Assembly (NCBI RefSeq): GCF_023715155.1
Contig: NZ_JAMBNQ010000035.1
Location: 1-54,800, forward strand
Origin: Neobacillus mesonae
GTDB lineage: Bacteria > Bacillota > Bacilli > Bacillales > Cytobacillaceae
DNA length: 54,800 bases
Direction: 5' to 3'
A program made the translations under genes and the position numbers. Within the stretch, counting starts at the first letter, position 1; every line of letters starts with the position of its first letter. Of the stretch, positions 9,037 through 17,213 are shown in pieces. A model generated the notes under the pieces. The model saw only the letters and a list, made by a program, of their open reading frames with translations. It was not told the origin of the DNA and did not search any database.

Positions 9037-9277
9037 CTTTTGTATCAATCATATGGAATCAATTTCAGAATTTCAAGTATTTTTTAAAAATATTTTCATT
9101 CACAAATGCCCCATAACTAGTAAGTTCACTGGTTTTCCTAAAAAAAATTAATATATTTACTGATTAATTCTAATTGTCAGTTTACTTTAAAATACAAGTA
9201 TGGTATTTTGTCCTTATGTAGTAATCTTTTTTGTATTCATCATTATGTTTATACCCTTAAAAAAGGAGAGTGCTTTG

Positions 9278-10498
9278 ATGAGTCAGTTGGGCAAAAAACT
9301 TAAAAACCGGTATATTTCACGTAATCCTAAATTTGATTACTTACCTGATCAGGATCGATACCTTTCTAAATCAAGTCAGCCAAAATACCGGTTTAATCTC
9401 ATTGGTTGCGGCAATATTGGCCGCGAGCATATGAAAGTAACTTTCATGGAAGAAAGAGCGGTGATTCATGGAATCTATGATCCAAATCCGTCCAGCCTAA
9501 AATATGCACACCAGCTATTTAAGGAATTATCACCAGATTCATCACTAGAAATCTATCAGACTTTACAAGAAGCATGCCATGATCCTAAAGTGGACGGATT
9601 AATCATCTGTACCCCTAATTACACACATCTTAGTATTGTAAAAGAAGCGATAAAATCAGGTAAACATATCCTTCTGGAAAAACCAATGGCTACCACCATA
9701 GAAGACGCGTACGAGCTGACACAACTTACACAAAACTATGAATCAGTATTTCAAATTGGTTTGCAATATCGCTATAAGTCCATTTATTTTGAATCCATCC
9801 ATGAAGCGCTTGAGAGAAAAACAATTGGTGACATTAAGCTGATTAGTATCACAGAACATAGGCCGCCATTCCTTGATAAGGTAAATCAGTGGAATAAATT
9901 TTCCAAGTACTCAGGTGGTACTCTGGTAGAAAAATGCTGCCATTACTTTGATTTAATGAATTTCTTTGCCCAGGCCAAGCCAGTACAGGTTATGGCGGTT
10001 GGAGATATGGCAGTCAATTTCAAAGATTTCCAGTATCAACATGAAAAGTCAGATATACTTGACCATGCCATCGTCACGGTTCTCTATGAAAATGGAGTAA
10101 AAGCCAATTTAAATCTTTGTATGTTCTCTCCTACATTTTATGAGGAAATGGTCCTTTGCGGTGATCAAGGAAGACTAAAGGCAAGTGAACATGATCATTT
10201 TCTTACAACTTCTCAGGATAGAAATAGGTTAGAAATATATGGTGGAGAAGAAAGGCCGACGAAACTAACTACTCCATGCTATCCAACACATATTGAACAA
10301 AGCGGCCATGGAGGGGCAACCTTTTATGAACACGTAAATTTTGTCAATCAAATCGAAAAGTGTTCTGTCAAAACTCCTTCAATTGAAGATGGACTTTGGT
10401 CTGTTATTGTTGGGGCAGCTGCAGAAGAATCTATTAAAAGAGGAGAAATCATCTCTATTGAAAGTTTATTAAAAGATAAAAATATTTTTTCAAGATAG
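9278..10498 (+). CDS. Gfo/Idh/MocA-family protein, candidate NAD-dependent sulfoquinovosidase (GH188-like)
   Basis: A 406-residue protein with a Rossmann nucleotide site (FNLIGCGNIGREHM, about residues 38-51), the family EKPMATT motif near 132-138 and a C-terminal Gfo/Idh barrel ending around GHGGATFYEHVNFVNQ. The ATG at 9278 lies behind AAGGAG; the frame extends upstream only into implausible hydrophobic sequence. Most relatives are sugar dehydrogenases. GH188 enzymes of SQ-degrading bacteria share this fold and cleave SQ glycosides through an oxidation-reduction cycle with NAD. Its place between the transaldolase and the importer makes that role attractive, but I cannot confirm it without alignment. 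An SQ dehydrogenase is the alternative. Confidence 0.75.
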   Translation: MSQLGKKLKNRYISRNPKFDYLPDQDRYLSKSSQPKYRFNLIGCGNIGREHMKVTFMEERAVIHGIYDPNPSSLKYAHQLFKELSPDSSLEIYQTLQEACHDPKVDGLIICTPNYTHLSIVKEAIKSGKHILLEKPMATTIEDAYELTQLTQNYESVFQIGLQYRYKSIYFESIHEALERKTIGDIKLISITEHRPPFLDKVNQWNKFSKYSGGTLVEKCCHYFDLMNFFAQAKPVQVMAVGDMAVNFKDFQYQHEKSDILDHAIVTVLYENGVKANLNLCMFSPTFYEEMVLCGDQGRLKASEHDHFLTTSQDRNRLEIYGGEERPTKLTTPCYPTHIEQSGHGGATFYEHVNFVNQIEKCSVKTPSIEDGLWSVIVGAAAEESIKRGEIISIESLLKDKNIFSR

Positions 10499-10527
10499 AA
10501 AAAAATTAAAAAAGTCTAAAAAATCAA

Positions 10528-10555
10528 TTGAAAACGGTTTATTTTTATGTATAAT
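10528..10555 (+). promoter_or_regulatory. SigA promoter overlapped by a cre-like site
   Basis: TTGAAA (10528-10533), a 16-bp spacer and TATAAT (10550-10555) form a good housekeeping promoter for the ABC genes. The -35 lies inside TTGAAAACGGTTTAT (10528-10542), which resembles a CcpA cre site but lacks the C near its 3' end. The GntR-type palindrome at 10606 lies about 45 bp downstream of the expected start point, where a bound protein could block elongation. Confidence 0.6.
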
Positions 10556-10605
10556 ATGAATTAATTAATCTGAGATTACTTTTTTACTATAAAAAAATTT
10601 AAATG

Positions 10606-10631
10606 AAAGTGGTAACCATCGTTACTACTTT
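10606..10631. promoter_or_regulatory. Palindromic GntR operator candidate upstream of the SQ importer
   Basis: The arms AAAGTGGTAAC and GTTACTACTTT around CATC form an 11-bp inverted repeat with one mismatch. They contain the same GTAGTAAC/AAAG elements as the sites at 9008 and 17930, with the half-sites arranged inside-out. It lies between the promoter at 10528 and the binding-protein start. Confidence 0.6.
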
Positions 10632-10719
10632 TTTAAGGGAGGTAAACATCACTATGTTATTACAATAGGATGTGACATTACGACGCAAAAAAGGCAATAA
10701 AAAATAAGGAGGAATTTAC

Positions 10720-11970
10720 TTGAAAAGGAAACTAGCTCTAATACTTACATTGGCAATGGTTTTAAGCCTGGCTTTGGCTGGCTGTAGTTCTAAGGACTCT
10801 TCAACAGATGCAAAAGACTCAGCGAAACATACCATTACCTTCCTGCACTGGCGTGGAGAGGATACAGAGGTTTTTAATAAAATTATCGCTGAATTTGAAA
10901 AGGCAAATCCTGATATTAAAGTAGAGATGAATGTTTTACCTTCCGATTCTTATATAGCAAATGCCTCTGCCACTTTGTTATCTGGTAAAGGATCAGACGT
11001 ATTTGCTAGTTTTCCAGGAAGTCAGTTCGAAGCTTTGCAGGATTCAGGGGTCTATGCTGATCTCTCTAATGAATCCTTCCTTTCTAAATTTTCAGAGAGC
11101 CTGATTGAAGCAGGAAAAAGTGATGGCAAGCAATTAGCCGTTCCTTATCAGCTTGTCTATAATATTCCGGTTTATAATAAAGGGATTTTTAAAAAGTTGA
11201 ACTTGGATGTTCCAAAAGACTGGAATAGTTTCTTAAAAGTGAGTAAAACGTTAAAAGACAATGGCTATGACCCTATTTTATTTGCTGGGGATGTAAGTCC
11301 AAGCCAATTTATTAACCCAATGGTTATGAATAATGAACCTACAGACGATGCCTTTCCAAAGCTGGAAACGGGTGAAGAAAAACTAACAAATGATTGGTTT
11401 GTAAAAACACTTTCTCAAATTAAAGAACTAAATGACAAAGGCTATTTCCAAAAAGATCCGCTGGGAACAAAGAAAGAAGGCGCTGCTGCCTTATTTGCAC
11501 AGGAAAAGGGAGCCATTCTTGCACTTGGATCTTATATGATGTCTGCTGTAAAACAACAGAACCCAAATATTGAGCAAGGTCTGCTATCTCCTATTACAGT
11601 TGATGCCAGCCAAATGAAATATGAAGGAATCCATACAGCTACCTTTATGTTAGGTGTAAATGCCAAATCGAAAAATCAAGCAGAAGCAAAGAAATTCATT
11701 GAATTCTTAACAGATCCAAAAATCGCAGCTGAATATGCCAATGGAACCGGCCAAATGCTGACATTAAAAGACGTGAAATATGATTCACCAGAATTAACGG
11801 AGTCCGCTAAATGGCTGGATAAGAAAACACTGTTCCAACCGCGTTATACTCTTAAAAAAGAGCAGGTAAGTAAAGCGATTGAAACTGCAGTCCAAGACGT
11901 TCTATCGGGAGTGGAACCTGAAAAGGCTGCGAAGAAAGCACAAGAAGAGGTAGACCGTGCAATCAAATAA
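10720..11970 (+). CDS. ABC sugar-binding lipoprotein, probable SQ or SQ-glycerol importer
   Basis: A 416-residue extracytoplasmic binding protein of the CUT1 carbohydrate family. The signal peptide ends in a lipobox (LALAGCSS, cysteine at residue 22), followed by a Ser/Asp/Lys-rich linker and the typical HTITFLHWRGEDTEVFNKIIAEFEKANPDIKVEMN lobe start. It starts at TTG behind AAGGAGG. Two permease genes follow, the first overlapping by 14 nt. The sulfoglycolytic neighbours suggest that it binds sulfoquinovose or sulfoquinovosyl glycerol. The family is certain; the ligand is inference. Confidence 0.9.
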   Translation: MKRKLALILTLAMVLSLALAGCSSKDSSTDAKDSAKHTITFLHWRGEDTEVFNKIIAEFEKANPDIKVEMNVLPSDSYIANASATLLSGKGSDVFASFPGSQFEALQDSGVYADLSNESFLSKFSESLIEAGKSDGKQLAVPYQLVYNIPVYNKGIFKKLNLDVPKDWNSFLKVSKTLKDNGYDPILFAGDVSPSQFINPMVMNNEPTDDAFPKLETGEEKLTNDWFVKTLSQIKELNDKGYFQKDPLGTKKEGAAALFAQEKGAILALGSYMMSAVKQQNPNIEQGLLSPITVDASQMKYEGIHTATFMLGVNAKSKNQAEAKKFIEFLTDPKIAAEYANGTGQMLTLKDVKYDSPELTESAKWLDKKTLFQPRYTLKKEQVSKAIETAVQDVLSGVEPEKAAKKAQEEVDRAIK

Positions 11971-12919
11971 TAGTGCAGGGAAGGTGATCGAGAGTAATCT
12001 CGGTACCCCTCCCTATTCTTCCTTACAAACGAAGACAAAAAAACGGAAGGTCAATACTGTTTTATTCTGGTTTATACTCCCGGGTTTCTTAATCTATAGC
12101 ATCTTTTATGCTGGGCCGACCGTATTTGCACTGTATTTGAGCTTTACAGACTGGAATGGGGTTGCAGATGCCTATAACTTTGTAGGACTGTCTAATTATA
12201 AGGAACTTCTGACTGATAGCCCTATCTTCACGCAGTCTCTTGGGAACAACTTAAAGTTTACCTTAACCGTTCTCATCTTCCAAACCATCCTTAGTTTATT
12301 TTTTGCTATTCTAGTTGCGAAAAATTCAAAGAAGAATGTATTCTTTCGTGCCATTTTCTTCTTTCCTACGATTGTAGCATCTGTATCTATCGCGTTTATT
12401 TGGACGTTCATGTACGATCCTAATATCGGTGTCATAAATAGTTTACTAAATAAGGTTGGACTGGAGCAGCTGGGACAATCCTGGTTAGGGAATCAAAAAA
12501 TTGCGATTTATAGTTTAGCATTTGTTCAATTTTGGGCACATACTGGTCAAGTGTTAATCATTTTTGTTGCAGGTTTACAGGCCATTCCAAAAGAACTTTA
12601 TGAGGCTATCAGCTTAGAAGGTGCAACGAAATGGCAGACATTCCGCCATATAACTTGGCCGCTCCTTGCACCGTCCGCTACGATTGTAATTGCCTATACA
12701 ACTATTCAGAGTTTTAAAGCATTTGATTTAGTCATTGCTATGACTGGCGGGGGTCCATCCCATTCAACTGAAATTCTCTCAACATTTTTATATCATGAAG
12801 CATTTACTAATTTTAGATTTGGATATTCATCAGCAGCATCTGTCATCTTTATGATTATTATTGCGGTTATTACCGTATTACAATTTAAACTACTTAAATC
12901 TGATGATGTTAAATACTAA
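11957..12919 (+). CDS. ABC sugar permease (MalF/UgpA-type)
   Basis: A 320-residue inner-membrane subunit with about six membrane segments. The EAA loop (YEAISLEGATKWQTFRHITWPLLAPS, about residues 214-239) contacts the ATPase. It starts at GTG (11957) behind AGAGG, overlapping the binding-protein gene, which implies translational coupling; a second GTG at 11984 is possible. It pairs with the next permease as a heterodimer. Confidence 0.92.
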   Translation: MQSNNSAGKVIESNLGTPPYSSLQTKTKKRKVNTVLFWFILPGFLIYSIFYAGPTVFALYLSFTDWNGVADAYNFVGLSNYKELLTDSPIFTQSLGNNLKFTLTVLIFQTILSLFFAILVAKNSKKNVFFRAIFFFPTIVASVSIAFIWTFMYDPNIGVINSLLNKVGLEQLGQSWLGNQKIAIYSLAFVQFWAHTGQVLIIFVAGLQAIPKELYEAISLEGATKWQTFRHITWPLLAPSATIVIAYTTIQSFKAFDLVIAMTGGGPSHSTEILSTFLYHEAFTNFRFGYSSAASVIFMIIIAVITVLQFKLLKSDDVKY

Positions 12920-12940
12920 ACATACGAAAGGGGGATATTT

Positions 12941-13750
12941 GTGAAAGGTCTGTCAAAAAATACTCTTCTTATTATATATGCGGCAATTGTCCTATTACCT
13001 TTTAGTATGGTGTTATTTACGACTTTTAAAACTACACCAGAGCTATATAGGAATCCGCTGGGGCTGCCAGACTCCTGGTCACTTACAAATTATCAAGATT
13101 TATTTATGAAGGAATCGATGTCAACTTATTTTATGAATAGTATCATCGTTACCCTTTCCAGTGTGGCGATTATTATCTTTCTTTCAAGCTTAATCGCCTA
13201 TGCTATTTTCCGACTGCCGAAAAAAATAGGCTATATCCTTTTTGGTTTCTTCGTAGTCGGCATGATGGTTCCTACCCAAGTAAATATGATTCCAATTTAT
13301 TTGCTCATCAATAAATTAGGGCTTTTAGATACCCGTTTAGGAGTCATTCTCGTTACCGTAGGGTCTCTCATCCCGATTGCGGTCTTTATACTTACCGGCT
13401 TTATGAAGACATTACCAGAGGAATTAATTGAAGCAGCTAAAATTGATGGAGCCGGTGAATGGAAGATTTATTCGAAGGTAGTAGTGCCATTATCACTGCC
13501 ATCTATTGCAACCGTTACGATTTTTGCCTTTGTGATTGTATGGAACGATCTTTTATATCCATTGCTTTTATTAAAATCTACTGAGGTAAAAACACTGCCG
13601 ATTGCCCTTCTTAGCTTCCAAGGTCAATATTTAACTAATTATCCGATGATATTCTCTGGTGTCATCATTGCTTCAATCCCAATGATTCTTGCATACATTT
13701 TCATGCAAAGATACTTTATTGCAGGTATGACGGCTGGATCAATAAAATAG
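12941..13750 (+). CDS. ABC sugar permease (MalG/UgpE-type)
   Basis: A 269-residue second permease with six predicted membrane segments and the EAA loop IEAAKIDGAGEWKIYSKVVVPLSLPS (about residues 165-190). GTG start behind GGGGG. No ATPase gene follows. Bacillus CUT1 importers often borrow a shared ATPase of the MsmX type encoded elsewhere, and I expect that here. Its last two bases fall inside the right copy of the 153-bp inverted repeat, so the repeat begins exactly at this stop codon. Confidence 0.92.
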   Translation: MKGLSKNTLLIIYAAIVLLPFSMVLFTTFKTTPELYRNPLGLPDSWSLTNYQDLFMKESMSTYFMNSIIVTLSSVAIIIFLSSLIAYAIFRLPKKIGYILFGFFVVGMMVPTQVNMIPIYLLINKLGLLDTRLGVILVTVGSLIPIAVFILTGFMKTLPEELIEAAKIDGAGEWKIYSKVVVPLSLPSIATVTIFAFVIVWNDLLYPLLLLKSTEVKTLPIALLSFQGQYLTNYPMIFSGVIIASIPMILAYIFMQRYFIAGMTAGSIK

Positions 13751-13901
13751 GCTGTTTTCGTAAACTATGTTGTTATGCCAAGAAAAGCGGTGGTTTATTC
13801 AATTTAGGAATAAGCGGACTCTGCGAAAAAGCTGGATTACAGGATAGCCCCCTTGGAAGTAAAAAATAAGCGGAAGTTTTCCCGTTATTTGCAAAATTAA
13901 G
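13749..13901. repeat. Right copy of the 153-bp inverted repeat
   Basis: Reverse-complement partner of 102-254, with about 150 of 153 identical positions and no gaps. It starts at the stop codon of the second permease and divides the importer genes from the second GntR gene and the sulfoquinovosidase. Confidence 0.9.
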
Positions 13902-14119
13902 CTTAAATAGTAAAAAATAAGCGGAGTTTTTTCCGTTATTCAATGAAAAGCACCCGATTTTAGCAGTTTAAAATCAAATAAGGGTAATTCCTCCGTCTAT
14001 TTCAGCTAATTAACATCCAATTTCCTAAATAACGGGAATTTCTACCTCTATTTTTTGAACGAATCTTAAAAAGGGTGCAAAAAGCAACAATCTTTTAGAA
14101 AAGAGCCATAAAATAAGAA
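13902..14119. repeat. Degenerate AATAAGCGG/CCGTTATT intergenic repeats, no gene
   Basis: Downstream of the repeat copy are further module variants: AATAAGCGGAG...TTCCGTTATT near 13916-13940, AATAAGGG...CCGTCTATTT near 13977-14003, and CCTAAATAACGGG...CTATTTTTT near 14022-14058. Each can fold into a weak hairpin. I see no reading frame with a ribosome site. Confidence 0.6.
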
Positions 14120-14146
14120 CAAAGGCTGCCACTCGGCAGCCCTTTG
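14120..14146 (-). terminator. Terminator of the second GntR gene
   Basis: GGCTGCC (14124-14130) and GGCAGCC (14135-14141) form a 7-bp GC-rich stem with a 4-nt loop, extended by CAAAG pairs. On the minus strand a TTTG and T-rich tract follows, just past the stop codon at 14149. Confidence 0.75.
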
Positions 14147-14148
14147 TT

Positions 14149-14880
14149 TTATCTTTTTAACTCAATATTATATTGGTATTTATCCCCTCTGAATTTTGTG
14201 GTGGTAAATTCAATAGGCTTATCATCCAAGCCAAAACTTAGTCTTTCCATTTTCAATAATGCTTCCCCTCCCCTGATTCCGAGCAAGTCAGCCTCATAAA
14301 TAGTCGCATTCACAGCAGAAATTTTCTCTTTTGCACTTTTTAAAAAGATATTATTTTCTTCCAGAATTTCATAGTACTTTGCAGTATTTAAATCATGCTC
14401 TATCAGTACCCTGCCAATATGTGCAGGCCAGCAGGTTTTTTCCAGGGCAATCGGCGTTAAATCAGCAAAGCGAATCCGCTCAATGACTAATATCTCCTCC
14501 TCATCATCTTCAAGCTCAAGCATCAGCTTTTCATGATAAAGATCCTTTCTAAAACTATAGCGCATTAACTTCGACCTTGGGGTTAAGCCTTTTTCTGTTA
14601 CTTCTTCTGCAAATCCTTTCAGTTTCCCATTCCCAATCAGGGATTGTGCCTTTACAATGGTTCCCTTTCCTTGTTTTTTCTCTAAAATTCCATCTTGAAC
14701 AAGAATAGAAATGGCCTGTCGAATAGTAGTTCTGCTGACATTAAACTCATCCATCAGTTCTTGCTCTGTAGGAATTAACGTATTAGGAGGCCATTTTCTC
14801 TCTTGAATACGATTTATAAGTATATCCTTTACTTGAAGATAAAGGGCTATATTTTTATTTGAATCAATTATTCCACCCAT
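14149..14880 (-). CDS. GntR/HutC-family regulator with UTRA domain (SQ regulator 2)
   Basis: A 243-residue paralogue of the regulator at 6066-6797, colinear over its full length. The recognition region SVSRTTIRQSIS in the first reads NVSRTTIRQAIS here, so the two very likely bind the same or closely related operators. The UTRA domain shares AEEVTEKGLTP, EKISAVNA and EADLLGIRGGEAL-type blocks. ATG start behind AAGGGGG. It is monocistronic between its terminator and a palindrome at 14943-14969. Two regulators in one catabolic locus suggest different effectors or a recent duplication. Confidence 0.92.
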   Translation of the reverse strand: MGGIIDSNKNIALYLQVKDILINRIQERKWPPNTLIPTEQELMDEFNVSRTTIRQAISILVQDGILEKKQGKGTIVKAQSLIGNGKLKGFAEEVTEKGLTPRSKLMRYSFRKDLYHEKLMLELEDDEEEILVIERIRFADLTPIALEKTCWPAHIGRVLIEHDLNTAKYYEILEENNIFLKSAKEKISAVNATIYEADLLGIRGGEALLKMERLSFGLDDKPIEFTTTKFRGDKYQYNIELKR

Positions 14881-14942
14881 TTTTCCTTTTACCCCCTTTA
14901 ACTTTAAACCAGCAATTCATCATTACTATATTACATTAGGTT

Positions 14943-14969
14943 GTTACCTTTTGCTTCAAAATAGTTTAC
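14943..14969. promoter_or_regulatory. Operator candidate upstream of GntR 2
   Basis: GTTACCTTTT, GCTTC, then AAAATAGTTTAC form an imperfect palindrome with the same outer GTTAC/GTWWAC and inner TTT/AAA elements as 9008 and 17930, but two bases shorter in the left arm. It suggests autoregulation. Confidence 0.45.
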
Positions 14970-15075
14970 AACATCATCTAAAAATTAAAATAAAGCCGAA
15001 ATCTTTTCGGTACTTCCCCCTTAATAGACCCGTGGAAGCTCTGTTAATCATACGGTTTAAATGTTAAACAAAGAG

Positions 15076-15099
15076 AGCTGTTGAAATCCTTCAACAGCT
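15076..15099 (-). terminator. Terminator of the DUF4867-sulfoquinovosidase unit
   Basis: AGCTGTTGAA (15076-15085) and TTCAACAGCT (15090-15099) form a perfect 10-bp stem with a 4-nt loop, 18 bp past the sulfoquinovosidase stop. The following minus-strand sequence CTCTTTGTTT is only moderately T-rich. Confidence 0.65.
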
Positions 15100-15116
15100 G
15101 CCTTCATGTTGATACA

Positions 15117-17150
15117 CTATATTGAAGCTAAACCAGCAAATAAATCTTTCCACTCTGAATGTTTACGGTAGAAAACTGGAGGATATCCTATCGGGGCCTC
15201 CACTGTTACAGTGCCGCCGTTATAAGTCTTCCCACTCCAAACATGAACCCATTCATCCTCTGGCAAATAGACTTCCCAATCTGTTTGGTTTTCTTGATGA
15301 ACAGGGGCAACCAACAAGTCTTTTCCATATAAGTATTGATATTGAATATCATATACATTTGGATCTTCCTCATAATGCATAAATAACGGACGTTGAACCG
15401 GAATCCCTCTCTCTGCATTTTCTTTTACAAGTGATTTCGTATAAGGCTTTAGTGTAACGAAAATAGTAGTCATTCTGGCAAAATGTTTCAACGTTTCGTC
15501 ATCGCCGTCAAACTGAAAACAATCATCCGGACGGTTTCCTTCATGGGTTCTCATGACCGGAGTGAACGTACTGAAATCAACCCAACGCAAAAGCAATTCT
15601 TTTGATCGTTTATTTCCGTGAAGGCTGGTATATCCACCGATATCACTATGATGTAAACCGCAGCCAATCATCCCTGCTGATAATGCTGCTGGAATCACGG
15701 AGGCAAGGCCATCATCCAAAGACCAGTTCACACTCTGGTCTCCGCCCCAAAGCAGTGTATTATATTTCTGTACACCCGTAAAACCAGCACGCATGAAGTA
15801 AAGAATTTCGCCTAATTTATTGGACTCCGATACCGCTTCATAATTAATCTTTGCCCATTCTGTCGGCCAAGCATTATGCATCAGTTTTGCATCTGCACCA
15901 TTATACAGTTTGACGTCTGTTGGCAGGTATTCACCAAAATCAGCCATCCATCCATCAAGGCCAAACTCAATCAGATTCTCCTTAATAACCTGCTTATACC
16001 AATCCGCTGCTTCTTTATTTGTAAAATCCACTACACCGCAATAAAATTCGCCAAAATCAACGGTATACACATCACCTTGTTCCGTTAATGCCAAATATCC
16101 TTTTTCATAAGCCTCTTTATATAAGTTCCCTTCAACTGCAACATATGGATTGATGTACCCTAAGAAGCGGATTCCACGTTTTTTCCATTCCAGGATTTTT
16201 TTATCTAACTCGGGATAGTCATTCTCACTCCATTGCCAATTCCACATCAATCGTCTGCCAAAAGAAGTTACCCTCTTCCCCTGCCAGTCCTGACACCATA
16301 AACCGGACACCTTAATCCCATACTCTAATGCTTTATCAAGCTTCTCCTCAACCACTTTTGTACCGCCTTGAATCCCCAAAATGATTCCATTATAGACCCA
16401 TTCCGGAAGTTCTGGCTGTCTGCCAAAGAGGCTGGTAATCTTTTCAACTAATTCTACGTATGACTCTGCTGTATCAAACAGAATATATTTCGGAATTTCC
16501 CAAACCTGCAGTTCATGAAAGTCAGGACTGCGGAAGTCAAAGTCAGCATATGCAGTTGTTTCCATATGACAAAAATATTTTCTTGTAGAAATAAAAGTCG
16601 GCTGAGGGAAATTAGTATTGTAATAGTCTCCTCCTGCTTGATCCTTTACATCCGCCTGCCAGGTAGTATACGTTTTTTTATTTCTCCCAACCCCAGGTTC
16701 TGAAGTCCATAGTGGAAAATTCCTCCCGCGCAAATTAAAATAGGACAGCTGTTCACCACAGCCATACACTTTTTCCTCCTGGTCAGCGGCAATACGAATC
16801 CAAACCCTGTTAATCTGATTTTCATTTTGTTTAAATTCAACTTTCAATCTGCTATCTTCTATTTTTACCGATAAAATAATAGAAGGATAGGATTCCTGAA
16901 ACTTTGCTAATTCAATCTGAAATTCACTTTCCAGTTCATCAACCTTTGCAAATCTTAGTGGAATTCTTTCAATTAAATAGTCCTTAATATCAAAATTCCC
17001 TCGATACATTTTAATTGTTTCTTCTCCATAACCCACATAGATCATGGGCTGCTGAGCTGTATGACGTAATAATACTTTCTGATTAAAGAGGATTTCAAAT
17101 CCTTCATTTAATAGGTTCAATTCCAGGTGTTGATTAATAGCTGCGTTCAT
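15117..17150 (-). CDS. sftG: GH31 sulfoquinovosidase (YihQ-type)
   Basis: The 677-residue protein matches Escherichia coli YihQ, as I remember it, along most of its length. The nucleophile aspartate lies in GWMADFGEYLPTD (about residue 400) and the acid/base aspartate in GGDQSVNWSLDDGLASV (about 465). The sulfonate-recognition segment LWCQDWQGKRVTSFGRR followed by LMWNWQW keeps the Gln, Arg and Trp of sulfoquinovosidases, and FTPVMRTHEGNRP supplies the conserved His. It hydrolyses alpha-sulfoquinovosides such as sulfoquinovosyl glycerol. I chose the ATG at 17150 behind GGGAGG; the upstream ATG at 17177 has no site. It is cytosolic, with no signal peptide, as expected when the glycoside is imported whole. 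Confidence 0.93.
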   Translation of the reverse strand: MNAAINQHLELNLLNEGFEILFNQKVLLRHTAQQPMIYVGYGEETIKMYRGNFDIKDYLIERIPLRFAKVDELESEFQIELAKFQESYPSIILSVKIEDSRLKVEFKQNENQINRVWIRIAADQEEKVYGCGEQLSYFNLRGRNFPLWTSEPGVGRNKKTYTTWQADVKDQAGGDYYNTNFPQPTFISTRKYFCHMETTAYADFDFRSPDFHELQVWEIPKYILFDTAESYVELVEKITSLFGRQPELPEWVYNGIILGIQGGTKVVEEKLDKALEYGIKVSGLWCQDWQGKRVTSFGRRLMWNWQWSENDYPELDKKILEWKKRGIRFLGYINPYVAVEGNLYKEAYEKGYLALTEQGDVYTVDFGEFYCGVVDFTNKEAADWYKQVIKENLIEFGLDGWMADFGEYLPTDVKLYNGADAKLMHNAWPTEWAKINYEAVSESNKLGEILYFMRAGFTGVQKYNTLLWGGDQSVNWSLDDGLASVIPAALSAGMIGCGLHHSDIGGYTSLHGNKRSKELLLRWVDFSTFTPVMRTHEGNRPDDCFQFDGDDETLKHFARMTTIFVTLKPYTKSLVKENAERGIPVQRPLFMHYEEDPNVYDIQYQYLYGKDLLVAPVHQENQTDWEVYLPEDEWVHVWSGKTYNGGTVTVEAPIGYPPVFYRKHSEWKDLFAGLASI

Positions 17151-17213
17151 TCCTTTATCCTCCCTTTGGATGTCCATACTTCTACTTTAATGGGGGTGAT
17201 GGTAAATAACAGG

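Noticed and set aside
102..13901. Composite transposon or genomic island with terminal inverted repeats
   Set aside because: There is no transposase, integrase or target duplication, and the repeat modules also occur outside the pair in degenerate form.
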